Below are positions 1-13,283 of a stretch of DNA of 64,000 bases, in pieces (the first letter of the stretch is position 1; the number at the start of each line of letters is the position of its first letter). The position numbers were made by a program, and so were the translations under genes. Source of the DNA: Hirsutella rhossiliensis (lineage: Eukaryota > Ascomycota > Sordariomycetes > Hypocreales > Ophiocordycipitaceae); the NCBI RefSeq assembly GCF_020360975.1, contig NW_025408667.1, positions 8,990,001 to 9,054,000 of the forward strand. Reading direction: 5' to 3'. Below the pieces are notes generated by a model. That model had not been told where the DNA came from. It searched no databases and saw only the letters and a list, made by a program, of their open reading frames with translations.

Positions 1-713
1 GAGTAAGTAAAAGTATAAGCGTAGGTGCTATCTATAAGATAATATTAATAAGCGATATAAAGCTCTCTTATACGCGGCTAGCCTATATATATATATATAG
101 GATCCGGCCCTTTATATATAACTATATAGCTTAGGCTATAGCCTAAGCCTATAACTTATAATAGTTAAAGACTCTTATAGCTATATCTTTTTTATAATAG
201 TTATAAGCTTAGGCGGAGGGGTTACCCTTCTAGGAACTTCTTAGTAACTATATATATACTTCTTCTAGCTAGCTTAGCGCGTACTACTTAAAAGGAATAA
301 GGTTTAAGTCTCGCTAAAGTAATTACGCGGTATTAATATAGGGCCTACTTATATAAAAATTCCCTTTATAGTCTAGGATATCTAGGTATCCTAGGACGAA
401 TTAACCTAGTATCTTTAAGGGGGTATATCGTATACTCTATATATATTAATTAACGCTATCGCTTATATTTAATAAGCGGCTATATCTTTTTTATAATAGT
501 AGTAAGAACTATAATATAAAAAGATAGTATAAAGCTTATATAGTTAAAGAACTTAATTATACTAGCTTTATAAGAGCTACTTATCCTTATAATTATACTT
601 ACTAACTATAGTAAGTATATAAGCTAGTTAATAAAGGTAGTATAGAGCTATAAGTAAACGCTATATTTTTAAAAGGTTTATATATATATAATCTATAATA
701 GTAGTCTTATTAC
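1..713. other. AT-rich RIP-mutated sequence, no gene
   Basis: This stretch left of Copia-1 is saturated with TpA and nearly free of CpA and TpG, and has stops in every frame. I recognise no protein motif and no LTR end. It is presumably older repeat debris into which Copia-1 inserted. Confidence 0.6.
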
Positions 714-1200
714 TATTATAAAGTATAGCTTAATTTATATTCTTAGAGATATCCTATAATAAGAGGGACCTAAGAAGTTAAAAAAAAAGGTATTAAAGAA
801 GGAGCTAAAAAGAGGTATAGAGAGTAAGGTAAGGGTAAGAAAGGAAGTAAAAGTAGTAATAGCTTCTTATAAAGGTTATAAGAAATAAAATAAATATACT
901 AGTAATAGCTAGAAAGGAAGGGGAAAAACTAAAAGAAAGATTAGTAGTTAAAAGGATATTAATAGCCCCTTTAAGTAAGATCTTTTTTATTAATTAAGAT
1001 ATTAAATAGGTATAAAAAGGGGCGTTAAATAAAAGAAAAATAGATAATTAAAGTAATATAATAATTACTCCCTTACTATAATTACTACCCTTATAAGAAT
1101 TAAATATCTCTACCTTACCTATCTAACCCCTTACTTTTAATTTTACCTTTATATATTTTTATATACTTTTTATATACTTTTTATATTTCCTTTTATAAGA
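714..1200. repeat. Left LTR of Copia-1
   Basis: The stretch aligns along its whole length with the Copia-3 LTR. The initial TGTCGCGAAG has become TATTATAAAG and the final CTTCGCGAGA has become TTTTATAAGA. It is followed directly by the mutated primer-binding site (GTTATAAGCTTAGG, 1201-1214). Confidence 0.85.
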
Positions 1201-1499
1201 GTTATAAGCTTAGGAGAAATAGAATCCCTATACCTTTTAGCTATTAAAAAAGGTACCTTTATTATATTTTTTATAGCTTCCTTTTACCCCTCTTACTAAA
1301 AAAGCCGATTTATAACTAACCTTTTAACCCCTTCTCTTATAATAATATCGAAAAATAACTCTACTACCTCTATAGTCTATAAAACGATTCTTATAAAGCC
1401 CTAAGATTAAGATAAGTAGGTAAAGGAGCTATAAGCTTATCTAAATAGAACTATTTATAATTTAGTCTCCTTTAATAAGTAGGACCCTTTTAAGCCCCC

Positions 1500-4400
1500 T
1501 CTTTATCTTAGGAGCCTTAATACTATCTTTAATAGCTACTATAGTCCTAGCCCTAGCTCTACCTTTTACTCTAGGCCTAGTCCTATTAGTTTATCTACCC
1601 TAACTAGTCCCTTAATAGACCTTTTAGTCTATTAGTCGAAAATTTAAGGAACTAGTTAAAATCGAACCTTATTAAAATTAGTAATAAGGGGTAAAAAGGG
1701 AGGGTTTTTAAGTAGACCTTTTAGATTAAGATAAGGATTCGTTAAAGAAATAAAAGACTAAATAAAATAGCTACCTAGCTTATAAATCTTTAGGCTATTA
1801 GTTATTATAATACTAATAAGTCTTTAAGAAAAACTAACTTAAAGGAGTTAACTTATTAAAAAGGCTATAAGAAATAGTATAATAGTCTTTTAAAGAGGAC
1901 CCCTTATTATAAAAAAAGATAGATAAGATTTAGGTTACTAAGAAATAATAACTAGCGCTACTACTATAAATTTAAGGAAAAACCGTTAGTATAGTAAATC
2001 TAGCTTTTATCTTTCTTATAAATTAATAAGACCGCTTATTAAGACTCTCTAACTATCCCTTATAAAAATTAGCTTTCGTTAACTTTAGTACTTCCCTTAA
2101 TATCTATAATATACTCTTATAATTCTAGCTCTTTAAGAAGGTATAGAGGGAATACCTTATTACTAAGGGGTTAACTATATAAATAAAGGGGTATAAAAGT
2201 ATAAATTTTATAATAAGATTACTTAACGGGACTATATAAATTCTTTAATAAAAAAGGGTAGCTTTTTACCTTTAAAATTTAATAAGCTTAATTTCCTTTT
2301 ACTTTCTTTAAAAGGAAGGAATCTTTTAAGATATAACGTTTAAGCTTATAAAGCTAGTTTAAAAGAATTAAACGATTAAGCTTATTAAGGAGAAATTCGG
2401 TTAATTTATTCTTAAATTTTAACCTATCCTTAAAAGGGAACTACTTAAGAAGTTAGCTTTCCTTATTAAAAGGAGGGTAGGTTTAAAAGACCTTCTTTTA
2501 ATAGCCTAAGGAGACGGTCTTTTTTAATATATATAACTTAGTTACTTAAGCTCCCTAGCTTTATATAAGCTAGGCTAATAATAAGGCGTATAAATAAAGG
2601 GCCTAAAGACTATTAAATATAAATACTATAGCTAAGGAAAGATAAAGAATAAATAAACCCCTTTATAGCTATACTAGCTATATAAGGAAATTTAAGTTAA
2701 CTAAACTAATATTTTTAAAGACTAAGAAAGCTTTATTAAGGTAATATTTTTATAGACGCTTTTTTAAGTATAGTTTTCCCTTATTTCTTATAAACCTACT
2801 TAAGTAAGTATAACTAGTTTACCTTCTAAGACTTTATTAACTAAATAAAATCCTACTTTAGCTATAAGGTATAAAAGATATAGTTTAATAGAGAGCTATT
2901 TATAAAGGATATCTTAAATTAGCTTCGAAAAAAAGGTATTTTACTCTTTTTATTAGTACTAAGTACCTAGGCCTAAAATAAAAAAGTAGAAAGACTAAGG
3001 GGTAATATAATAAAAAGGGCTTATATAATAAGACTTACTATAAAGCTTCCTTATAACCTTTAAAAGGAAGTTATTAAGACCGCTTATTACCTTTAAAACT
3101 AGACCTTAAGGGACCCTAGGGGACTAAGGGATTATAAGGACCTAGAGATACTTTTTAAGACCTAAGGAATAAACTAAAAATCCCCCCTTAAGCTCTTTAT
3201 AAAAAAGAGGGCCTTACTAGCTTACCTTTATACCTATATTTATAAGGTATATACTATAACTACCGATATATAGCTAAAAAAGAAAAAGAAAAGAAAGCTT
3301 AATCTTAGAGCCTTTATTAGTTACCTCGCTAGTTATAACTTTATAAATATCTTTTAGATCTAGATTCCTCTTTTATAAAAGGTTATTTTAACTAAGGATA
3401 TAAGTTTTAACGAACTAGTTTCTTTAATAGAAAGAAGGATTAATAGCCCCTCTTACTCTCTTAATATTAGCTAATTTAAAAGATCTAAATCCCCCCTTCT
3501 TAATAGTTATAAGAAGAGGCCTTAAATAAGGAAATAAAAGAAGAAACCGATATTAAAGTAGTTAAGGATAACGCTAACTTTAAAAAAGAAAAGGAAGCTA
3601 TTAAACTAAATAATATAGATAAAGAAGGAGACTATAAGAAAGCGGTAGAGCTAGGATACGCCTACCTTCCTACGCTTCCTCTTATAAAATAAGAAGAAGA
3701 TCTAAAAGTAGCTTTTTTTATTAGTTTTCCTATCTTAACTCCTAAGAGGGTAAGAAAGGCACCTCTTATAAAGGATTACCTAGCTACTTTTTTATCCTTA
3801 CTTTAAGAAGTAAAGGAAGGTATAGGGCCTAATATAGTTACTAAAAAAGACTAACCTTACCCTTATTTTAATTATTTTTCTAACTTCTATTTATTACCTA
3901 TAAAAGATAGTTCCTATAAAGTATTTATAGTAGGCTAGCTCTTTAAGCTATAGCTATTAGTAAGGAAGGTATATAAAAGAGACCTCTTAGACTTACTAGT
4001 AAACTAAAAGTAGCTAGAAAAACACCCTTTTAAAGACTAGTTTTTCTAGGCCTAGAAAGACTACCTAGCTTTATATAAGGAGATAGGGTCTTTTAAGGAG
4101 GTCTTAAAGGAAAAGGTAAGAGGAAATTAAGTCCTTAGCTATAAGTAAGTCTTTATTTATAAGACTAATAAATAAGGCTTCCTTTAAAAGTATAAAGCCT
4201 AGTTAGTTATTTATAGGAACTAATAGGAAAAAGGGGATCTTTTTACTAAGGTAACTACTTTAATTAAAATATCTTTTTAGACCCTTATAGCTATAGTAGT
4301 AGAATTTAACCTTAAGCTCGATTAAATAAATATAACTAATACCTTTATTAACTACTTACTTAAGGAAGAAGAAGTTATTTATATATACTTTCTACTAAGC

Positions 4401-5620
4401 TTTTAATAGCTAAGAAAGGTTCTATAGCTTAGAAAAGAGTTATATAAACTATAAAGATTACCCTTTCTTTAGTAATAGTATTTAATAGGTTCCCTTAAAG
4501 CCTTAGGCTTTAAGAAAGTCCCTTAAGAACTATATATAATATAAAAAGGTAAAATTATAGTTTTCTTTTATATTAATAATATTATCTAAGCTTACTTAAA
4601 AGAGAAAGAAGTAATAGCTAGGGAGGCTATATAAGGCTTATAATAAAAGTATAAGATAACTAAGCTAAGGGAGCTAAAGTAGTTCCTAGGAATATAAATC
4701 CTTTAAAATAAGTCTAAATAAACTAGCTAGCTTACTTAGGACGCTTATATTAATAAGGTCGCTTATAAATTCCTCCTTAATTCCCTTAATAAGAAGCTTC
4801 CCTTTATACTTATATTAAATAAAGAGCTTTTACTTAATTTATCCTTTTAAGCTAAGGAGTAAGAGAAATACTAATATTAATAGAAGGTAAGCTCCTTACT
4901 TTTTTTTAGCTATTTCTATTAAACTAGATATCTCCTTTATAGTCTCTTAGCTAGCTAAGTATAACTAGAATTATAGCCCTAGGTATTAAGAAGTAATAGA
5001 TAGAGCTATTCTTTATTTCTATTTAATAAGATTATATAGTCTATACTTAGGAGGTTAGAAAAGGAAACTAACTACTAAAATCTTCTTTTATTTAAGTAAT
5101 TCGTCCTTTATAGATAATTTATTAAATAGAAAGAGCTTATAAGGGTATATTATATCTTTCTTTAAAGGAACTATTATATAAAGAGCTTTAAAGTAAGCTA
5201 CTATTATAACTTTTAGTATAGAGGTAGAGCTACTAGCCTTTTTAAAAGTATTAAAAGAAGCTATTTTCCTTAGCTAGCTACTAATATCTTTATAGCTATA
5301 AATTCTAACCCTATTAGCTATAAAATATAATTTTATATAAACTATATAAATTCTTATAAAGGAAAATAATAAGCTATTAACCTAGCTATAGTATATTAAT
5401 ATCTACTAGTATTAGTTATACTAAGAGGTCTAAAAGGGACTTATTTCTATTTAATAAGTTTTAATAGTATTAATAAATACTAACGGTCTTATAAAGCCCT
5501 TATTAAAGTAGAAGCTAGCTATCCTTTTATAGTAAATTAAGCTAGAAGATATTTAAGAAAAGCTATCCTTAGAAGCTTACCTTAAGGGTCTATAAAAAGA
5601 GCTAATAGTATATATAAGAA
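1500..5620 (+). pseudogene. Copia-1 gag-pol relic
   Basis: The sequence is colinear with the Copia-3 coding region: the end of gag, the protease region (about 2063-2115), integrase (about 2530-3440), reverse transcriptase (about 4090-4720) and RNase H (about 4990-5590). No open frame of useful length survives. Most in-frame stops are TAG or TAA at places where Copia-3 has CAG, CAA or TGG. Compared with Copia-2 (7738-8368) about 630 bases of gag are absent at the junction near 1512. The product would have been a Copia polyprotein, and this copy cannot encode one. Confidence 0.75.
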
Positions 5621-5925
5621 GGTAATATCTATAGCTAAAAAAAGGAATAAGGACTTATCTTAAAAGAAGGCCCTTAGCTTAATTAAGACTTATTTTTTTT
5701 AAAGGCCCCTTTTTATAGATTTATTCTTAGAGAAGCCCCCTTTTCTTATAAGACTTAATATCCTCCTTAGGCCCCTTTTCTTAAAGTAGGTCTAAAAGAG
5801 CCTAGGGCTAAAACCCGGATTTCTTAAGTAAGGGATAAGTATAAACTAAGACCTCCTTTATACGCTTACTAGCCTAACACTATATTAGCTATACTCTTAA
5901 GGGGCAAGCTATAGCTAAGGGGGTA

Positions 5926-6272
5926 TATTATAAAGTATAGCTTAATTTTATAGTTCTTAAAGATATCCTTAGGTAAGAGGGACTAAGGAAGCTAAAAATA
6001 CCTTATATAGAAAAAGAAAGAAGGAGCTAAAAAGAAGTATAAAAAGAAAGGTAAGGATATAAAGGGAAGTAAAAGTAGTAATAGCTTCTAATAAATATAG
6101 TAAGAGATAAAATAGATATACTAGTAATAGCTAGAAAGGAGGGGAAAAACTAATAAAAAGCTTAGTAGTTAAAAGGATATTAATAGCTTCTTTAAGTAGG
6201 ATCTTCTTTATTAATTAAGATACTAAATAAGTATAAAAAGAGGCGTTAAATAAAGGAAAGAAGGATAATTAA
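5926..6272. repeat. Right LTR of Copia-1, first part (interrupted by element B)
   Basis: The LTR starts after the purine-rich GCTAAGGGGG tract and aligns with the other Copia LTRs until ATTAA (6268-6272), where element B begins. ATTAA is repeated at 45759-45763 and the LTR continues from there. This shows directly that B inserted into this LTR. Confidence 0.9.
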
Positions 6273-6953
6273 TATTATATAGTAGTCCCTTAGTATAGGG
6301 CTAGTACTTTAATATAGCTACTTACTTAGATTTAATATAGATCGGATAGGTAATTAAATAGACTAGCTACTATATATAATTAAATGTATTATATAGACTA
6401 GCTACTATATAGTATTACGCGCGTTAAATATAAACTGGCTATTAGTTTTATAAGTTAAAGTAAGAGTAGTAATAACTATTTATATTTTTCTCTACCCGCT
6501 TAAGATCTAATAGGTTTTTTATCCTTTATATATACTATAGTAAGCGTAAGACCTTACTTAGGGCTTTAACTAAGTAATATCTTAACCTTATAATCGTATA
6601 ATAATAGTATAGCGTATTAGTAGTATTTCCTAGTATTTTCCCTAGGTAAGTATAAGTATTTCTTTATAATTTCCCCGTTATATTTTTATAGTAACTTCTT
6701 AAGGAAATCTTAGTATAGTCCCTAAGAAGCTATTATTACTTAGGAAATCTTAGTATATTCCCTATATAATATATCCTTAGGGGAAATCTCCGTAAAATAT
6801 CTATATAATCCGCTTAGTTATTATTTCTAGGATTTCTAAGTAATTTCCTAGAGTTTACTTAATAGCTTCTAAGTTCCATCTTTTATTAGGAGCCTTAAGG
6901 AATTAAGGGTAACTTCCTTAAAGGAAGTAGATATCGTTATAAGTACCTAGATT
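6273..6953. repeat. Left-hand LTR of element B, first 681 bases
   Basis: Near-identical in order to 45053-45733. It stops at AGATT (6949-6953), where Copia-2 inserted, and resumes at 13259. On the coding strand of B this is the 3' LTR. Confidence 0.9.
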
Positions 6954-7429
6954 TATCGCGAAGTATAGCTTAATTTTATAGTTCTTAGAAATATCCCTTA
7001 GTATAAGGGACCTAGGAAGCTAAAAAATAGGTTTTAAGGAAGGAGCTAAAAAGAGGTATAGAGAGGAGGGTAGGGGTAAGAGGGGAAGTAGAAGTAGCGA
7101 TAGCTTCCTATAGAGGTAGCGAGAGATAAGACGGATATACTAGCAATAGCTAGAAAGGAGGGGAAAAACCGGTAAAAAGCTCGGTAGTCGAGAGGATATT
7201 AGTAGCTTCTTTAAGTAAGATCTTCTTTATTAATTAAGATATTAGATAGGTATAAAGAAGGGCGTTAGATAAAGGAAAGAAGGAGAATTAAGGAAATATA
7301 ATAATTACTCCCCTACTATAATTACTACTCCCGTAAGAATTAAATCTCTCTGCCCTGCCTATCTAACCCCTTACTTTTAATTTTACCTTTATATATTTTT
7401 ATATACTTCTCGTATCTCTCTTCGCGAGA
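6954..7429. repeat. Left LTR of Copia-2
   Basis: Begins TATCGCGAAG and ends CTTCGCGAGA. It is about 10 bases shorter than the Copia-3 LTR, owing to a small deletion after the first 80 bases that the right LTR shares. It is followed by the primer-binding site GTTATAAGCCCGGG (7430-7443). Confidence 0.92.
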
Positions 7430-7639
7430 GTTATAAGCCCGGGAGGAATAGAATTCCTATACCTTCCGGCTGCTATAAAAGGCACCTTTCTTATATCCCT
7501 CGTAGCTTCCTTTTACCCCTCTTACTAGAAAAGCCGATTTTTAACCGACTTTTCTACCCTTCCCTATAATAATATCGAAAAGCGACTCTACCGCCCCTAC
7601 GGTCTATAGGACGATTCTTATAAAGCCCTAAGATTAGGA

Positions 7640-10600
7640 TAAGTAGGTAAAGGAGCTACGGCCTTATATAGATAGGACTATTTATAATTTAGTCTTTTCT
7701 AATAAGTAGGACCCTCTCGACCCCCCTCTTTATCCTAGGGCTACGGACTTTATAGAGGGAGCTTCCCTCTTCTCTAAGCTAACCTCTATATAGTAAAGAG
7801 CTTTTTCTGCTACCTTAGGTAACTACGAAAGTCACCGAAAGGAATACCTTTACGAGATAAAGCTACTAACTACTATACGCACGGCGATAACGGAATCTGT
7901 TAGTGCTATAAAGCTAATTACTCTTTAAGAGGAAGAGATTCCTAGGCAGTAGCTTTTAAAGCTCGAGACCTCGATAGCTCCCTCGAGAGGTTATATAACT
8001 AACCGTATTAGGAAGACCTATACGGCCTACCTAGGAGCCTTTTCTACTAAGAACCTACTAGCTTCTTCGTAGCTAGCTAAGTAGGAAGAAATCCTTAAGG
8101 AAGCTAACTAATACTTCCTTATAGAAGCTCTTTCTAGCTAGTAGCTATAGGATATATCTCTGCTAATAAAGCCTATTAGTAACGGTTACTTAACTATCTT
8201 TCGAGAGGCTAGCCGGGAACTAGATAAAGAGGCTGCTAGAGTATAATAATAAGCAGTCTTATTCCTTTATAGCTAGCACTCGACCTAGACGGTTCGAACT
8301 ATAGCCCCTATTACTACGGCCCCCGCTGCTGCTGCTACGGCTGTTGCTCCTTCGGCTCCTCCTCCCTCGAGAGCCTTAACGCCGTCTTTAACTATAGCTA
8401 CGGCCCTAGGCCCGGCCCCGGCTACGTATCTTACTCCGGGCCCGTCCCCGGTCCCGTTAGTTAGACCGGCCCGACTAGTCCCCTAATAGACCTTTTAGTC
8501 CGTTAGTCGAAAAATCAGGGAACTAGTCGAAATCGAACCTCTTCGATAAAATCAGCAATAAGGGGTAAAAAGGGGAGGTTTTTAAGCAGACCTTCTAGAT
8601 CGGGACGAGGATTCCTCGAAGAAATAAAAGACTAAACGATAAAACGGCTACCTAGTATATAAATCCCTAGGTTATCGATTATTATAATACTAGTAGGTCT
8701 TCGAGGAAAACCGACCTAAAGGATTTAACCCTTTAAAGAGGCTATAAGAAATAATATAATAGTCTTTTAAGGAGGACCCCTCGCTATAAAAGAAGATAGA
8801 CGAGATTTAGGTTACTAGGAAATAGTAACTAACGCCGCTACTATAAATTTAAGGAAAAGTCGTTAGTATAGTAAATCCGGTATTTATCTTCCCTACGGAT
8901 TAGTAAGACTAACCGTTAGGACCCTCTAACTATCCCCTACGAAAATCAGCTATCCTTAACTCTAGTACTTCCCTCGATATCTATAATATACTCTGACGAT
9001 TCCGGTCCTTTAAGAAGGCATAGAGGGAATATCTTATTGCCGGGGAATTAACCGTATAGATAGAGGGATATAGAAGGGTAAATTTCACAATAAAATTACC
9101 TAATAGGTCTATATAAATTCTTCGATAAAAAAGGGTAGCTTTTTACCCTTAATTTTTAACGAGCTTAATTTCCTTCCGCTTTCTTTAAGAGGAAGGAATC
9201 TTCTAAGATACGACGTCTAAGCCTACGAGGCTAGTCTAGAAGAATTAGACTATTAGGCTTATTAAGGAGAAATTCGGTTAATTTATTCTCGAATTCCGAC
9301 CTATTATTAGGAAGGAATCTCTTAAGAAGTTAGCTTTCCTTACTAGGAGGGTAGGATCTAAGGACCCTCTTTTAGTAGCCTAAGGAGACGGCATTCTTTA
9401 GTACGTATAACTTAGTTACCCGGGCCCCTTAGCTTTATATAAGCTAGGCTAATAATAGGGCGTACGAATAAGGGGCCTAAAGACCGTCGAATACGAATAC
9501 TACGGCTAAGGAAAGACTAAGAGATGAATTTCTAGACGGACCTTAATACGGCCGGACTAGCCGTATAAGGAAATTTAGGTCGATTAGACCGACGTCTCTA
9601 AGGGTTAAGAAAGCTTTAATAGGGTAATGTTTTTTATAGACGCTTTTTTAGGGATAGTTTTCCCCTATTTCTTACGGACCTACTTAAGTAAGTATAACTA
9701 GTTTGCCCTCTAAGACTTTATTAACTAGATAAAATCCTACTTTAGCTACGAGGTAAAAAAGATACGGTCTAATAGAGAGCTATTTACGAAGGATATCTTA
9801 AATTAGCTTTGAAAAGGGGGCATTTTACCCCTCCCGTTAGCACTAAATACCTAGGCCTAGAACGGAGGGGTAGAAAGATTAAGGGGTACTATAATAGAAA
9901 GGGCCCGTATAACAAGACTTACTATAAAGCTTCTATACGACCTTTAGAGGGAAGTTATTAAGACCGCCTATTACCTATAGAACCGGACCCCTAGGGACCC
10001 TAAGGACCCTAGGGAACTAAACTAAGGAATAGACTATAAATCCCTCCTCGAGCTCTTTATAAAGAAGAGGGCCTCGCTAGCCTACCTTCGTGCCTACGGT
10101 TATAAGGCATACGTAATAACTACTAATATATAGCTAAAAAGGAAGAAGAAAAGAAAGCTTAATCCGAGAGCCTTTATTAGTTACCTCGTTAATTATAATT
10201 CTATAAATATCTTCTAGATCTAGATTCCTCTTTTATAGAATGTTATTTTAACTAGGGATATAATTTTCGACGAATCTAGCTTTTTTAACGGAAAGAGGGA
10301 TTAATAGCCCCTCTTACTCTCTTAACGTTAGCTAATTTAAAAGATCTAAATCCCCCCTTCCTAATAGTCTTAAGAAGAGGTCCTAGATAAGGAAATAGAA
10401 GAAGAAACTAACGTCGAAGTAGTCGAGGATAACGCTAACTTTAAAGAAAAGGAAGCTACTAGATTAGATAATCTAGACGAAGAAGGAGACTATAGGAAAG
10501 CGGTAGAGCTAGAATACGTCTACCTCCCTACGCCTCCTCTTATAGAATAAGAAGAAGATCTAGAAGCAGCTTTTTTAGTTAGTCTTCCTATCTCGGCCCC

Positions 10601-12480
10601 TAAGGGGGTAGGAAAGGCACCTCTCTTAAATAATTACCTAGCTGCCTTTTTATCCTTACTTCGAGAAGTAAAGGAAGGTATAGGGCCCGATATAAAAGAA
10701 GACTAACCTCTCCCTTATTTCGATCGTTTTTCCGACTTCTACCTAACGCTAATAGAAGACGGTTCTTATAGAGCGTTTATAGTAGGCCGGCTATTTAAGC
10801 TAATATTAGCAAGGAAGGTATATAAAAGAGACCTCCCGGACCTACTAGTAAACTAAAAGCAGCTAGAAAAACACCCCTTTAAAGACTAGTTTTTCTAGGC
10901 CTAGAAAGACTACCTAACCTTATATAAAGAGATAGGGTCTTTTAAAGAGGTCCTTAAGGAAAAGGTAAGAGAAAAATAAGTCCTTAGCTATAAGTAGGTC
11001 TTTATCTATAAAACTAATAAACACGGCTTCCTTTAAAAGTATAAAGCCTAGCTAGTTATCTATAGGAATTAATAGGAAAAGGGGATCTACCTACTAAGGC
11101 AACTACCTTAGTAAGGATGTCTTTTCGGACCCTTATAGCTATAGTAGCAGAATTCGACCTCGAACTCGATTAGATAGATATAGTTAATGCCTTTATTAAC
11201 TGCCTACTTAAGGAAGAAGAAGAAGTTATCTATATACGCCTTCTACTAGGCTTTTAATAGCTAGGAAACGTTCTATAGCTTAGGAAAGCTCTATACGGAC
11301 TATAAAGATTACCCCTTCTTTAGTAATAGTATTTAATAGGTTCCCTTAAAGCCCTAGGCTTTATAAAAGTCCCTTAGGAACCGTGTATAATATAGAAGGG
11401 TAAAATTATAGTCTTTTTCTACGTCGACGATATTATCTAAGCGTACTTAAAAGAGGAAGAAGCTACTACTAGGGAGGCTATACGAGGCCTATAATAAAGG
11501 TATAAGATAACTAGGCTAGGGGAGCTAAAGTAGTTCCTAGGGATATAAATCCTTTAGAATAGGTCCTAATAGACTATCTAGCTTACCTAAGACGCCTATA
11601 TTAATAAGGTCGCTTATAAATTCCTCCTTAATTCCCTTAATAAGAAGCTTCCCTTTATACCTATATTAAACGAAGAGCTTTTACTTAATCCGTCCTTTTA
11701 AGCTAGGGAGCATGAGAAATACTAATATTAATAGAAGGTAGGCTCCTTACTTTTTTTTAGCTATTTCTACTAGACCGGATATCTCTTTTACGGTCTCCTA
11801 GCTAGCTAGGTATAACTAGAATCCTAGCCCTAGGCACTAAGAAGTAGTAGATAGAGCTATCCTTTATCTCTATTTAATAAGATTAAATAGTCTACGCCTA
11901 GGAGGGTAGGAAAGGAAATAAGCTGCCGAAATCTTCCTTTATTCGAGCGATTCGTCCTTTACGGATAATTCCTTAGATAGAAAGAGCTTATAAGGGTATA
12001 TTATATCCCTTTTTAAAGGAACTATTACTTAGAGAGCTTCGAAGTAAGCTACTATAATAACTTTAAGTACGGAGGTAGAGCTACTAGCTCTTTTAGAAGC
12101 GTTAAAAGAAGCGATTTTCCTTAGCTAGCTACTAATATCGTTATAACTATAAATTCCGTCCCTATTAGCTATAGAATATAATAATATATAGACTATATAA
12201 ATTCTTATAGAGGAAAATAGCAAGCTATCGACCTAGCTATAGTATATCGATATCTACTAGTATTAGTTACGCTAAGAGGTCTAAAGGGGACTTATTTCCG
12301 TCCGTTAGGTTCTAATAGCATCGATAAAAGCCAACGGTCTTACGAAGCCCCTACTAAAGTAGAAGCTAGCTATCTTTTTATAGCAAATTAGGCTAGAAGA
12401 CGTTTAAGAGAAGCTGTCCTTAGAAGCCCGCCTTAAGAATCTACGAGAGGAGCTAATAGTATATAGGAGGAAGGAGACGT
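7640..12480 (+). pseudogene. Copia-2 gag-pol relic
   Basis: Gag (about 7640-8450), protease (about 8940), integrase (about 9400-10310), reverse transcriptase (about 10940-11560) and RNase H (about 11840-12450) follow the order of Copia-3. The YVDD-equivalent segment (about 11420-11432) still reads tyrosine-valine-aspartate-aspartate, but stops derived from CAG, CAA and TGG codons occur throughout. It retains the gag segment that Copia-1 has lost, including an alanine/proline-rich tail with GCT/GCC runs. It cannot make a full polyprotein. Confidence 0.8.
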
Positions 12481-12777
12481 CTATAGCTAAAGAGAGGAAT
12501 TAGGACTTATCTTAAAGGAGGGCCCCTAGCTTAATTAGGACTTATTCTTCTTAAAGGCCCCCTTTAAGGACTTATCCTAGAGAAGCCCCCCTTTCTTATA
12601 AGACTTAATATCCTCCTTAAGGCCCCTTTTCCTAAAGTAGGTCTAAAAGAGCCTAGGGCTAAAACCCGGATTTCTTAAGTAAGGGATAAGTATAGACTAA
12701 GACCTCCTCTATACGCTTACCGGCCTAGGTATTTAGCTTTACCCTTTCTATAAGGGTAGGCTATTGCTAAGGGGGTG

Positions 12778-13253
12778 TATTACGAAGCGTAACTTAATTT
12801 TATAGTTCTTAGAGATATCCCTTAGTACGAGGGACCTAGGAAGCTAAAAAATAGGATTTAAGGAAGGAGCTAAAAAGAGGTATAGAGAGGAGGGTAGGGG
12901 TAAAAGGGGAAGCAAAAGTAGCGATAGCTTCCTATAGAGGTAGCGAGAGATAAGACGGATATACCGGCAACGGCTAGAAAGGAGGGGAAAAACCGGTAAA
13001 AAGCTCGGTAGTCGAGAGGACATTAGTAGCTTCTTTAAGCAGGATCTTCTTTATTAATTAAGATACTAGACGGGTATAAAGAAGGGCGTTAGATAGAGGA
13101 AAGAAGGAGAATTAAGGAAATATAATAATTACTCTCCTACCGTAATTACTGCTCCCGTAAGAATTAAATCTCTCTACCCTACCTATCCGACCCCTTACTT
13201 TTAATTTTACCTTCGTGCATTTTTATATACTTCTTATATCTTTCTTCGCGAGA
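12778..13253. repeat. Right LTR of Copia-2
   Basis: 476 bases, the same length as the left LTR. It begins TATTACGAAG after a GCTAAGGGGGTG polypurine-type tract and ends CTTCGCGAGA. Confidence 0.92.
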
Positions 13254-13258
13254 AAATT

Positions 13259-13283
13259 ATTAACTATAAGGTATCCTATAATA
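13259..13283. repeat. Left-hand LTR of element B, last 25 bases
   Basis: After the Copia-2 TSD (AAATT, 13254-13258) the sequence resumes B's LTR and matches 45734-45758, ending CTATAATA. With 6273-6953 it totals 706 bases, exactly the length of the right-hand LTR. Confidence 0.88.

Larger units (their letters stand above)
714..6272 (+). mobile_element. Copia-1: Ty1/Copia LTR retrotransposon, left part, heavily RIP-mutated
   Basis: This is the left and main part of a Copia element aligned by eye to Copia-3 at 19261. The left LTR (714-1200) and the first 347 bases of the right LTR (5926-6272) are present. The right LTR stops at 6272, where Gypsy element B begins, and its last 139 bases lie at 45764-45902. 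The two right-LTR pieces add up to 486 bases, the length of Copia-3's right LTR. CpG as well as CpA has been lost, so this is the most decayed Copia copy. About 630 bases of gag are missing near position 1512. The left flank (ATTAC, 709-713) and right flank (TTAAT, 45903-45907) do not match as a TSD, so the outer ends are less certain than those of the other elements. Confidence 0.85.
6954..13253 (+). mobile_element. Copia-2: Ty1/Copia retrotransposon inserted in the LTR of B
   Basis: A complete 6300-base Copia copy with two 476-base LTRs (6954-7429 and 12778-13253). It is inserted 681 bases into B's LTR, and the flanks AGATT (6949-6953) and AAATT (13254-13258) differ by one G-to-A change. 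It is colinear with Copia-3. CpA and TpG are almost gone but CpG is largely kept, so decay is intermediate between Copia-1 and Copia-3. All coding frames are broken by TAG/TAA stops. Confidence 0.92.

Noticed and set aside
6273..6953. First read as an independent repeat between two Copia copies
   Set aside because: Its last 25 bases reappear at 13259-13283 and its full copy at 45053-45758, so it is the LTR of element B, not a separate repeat.
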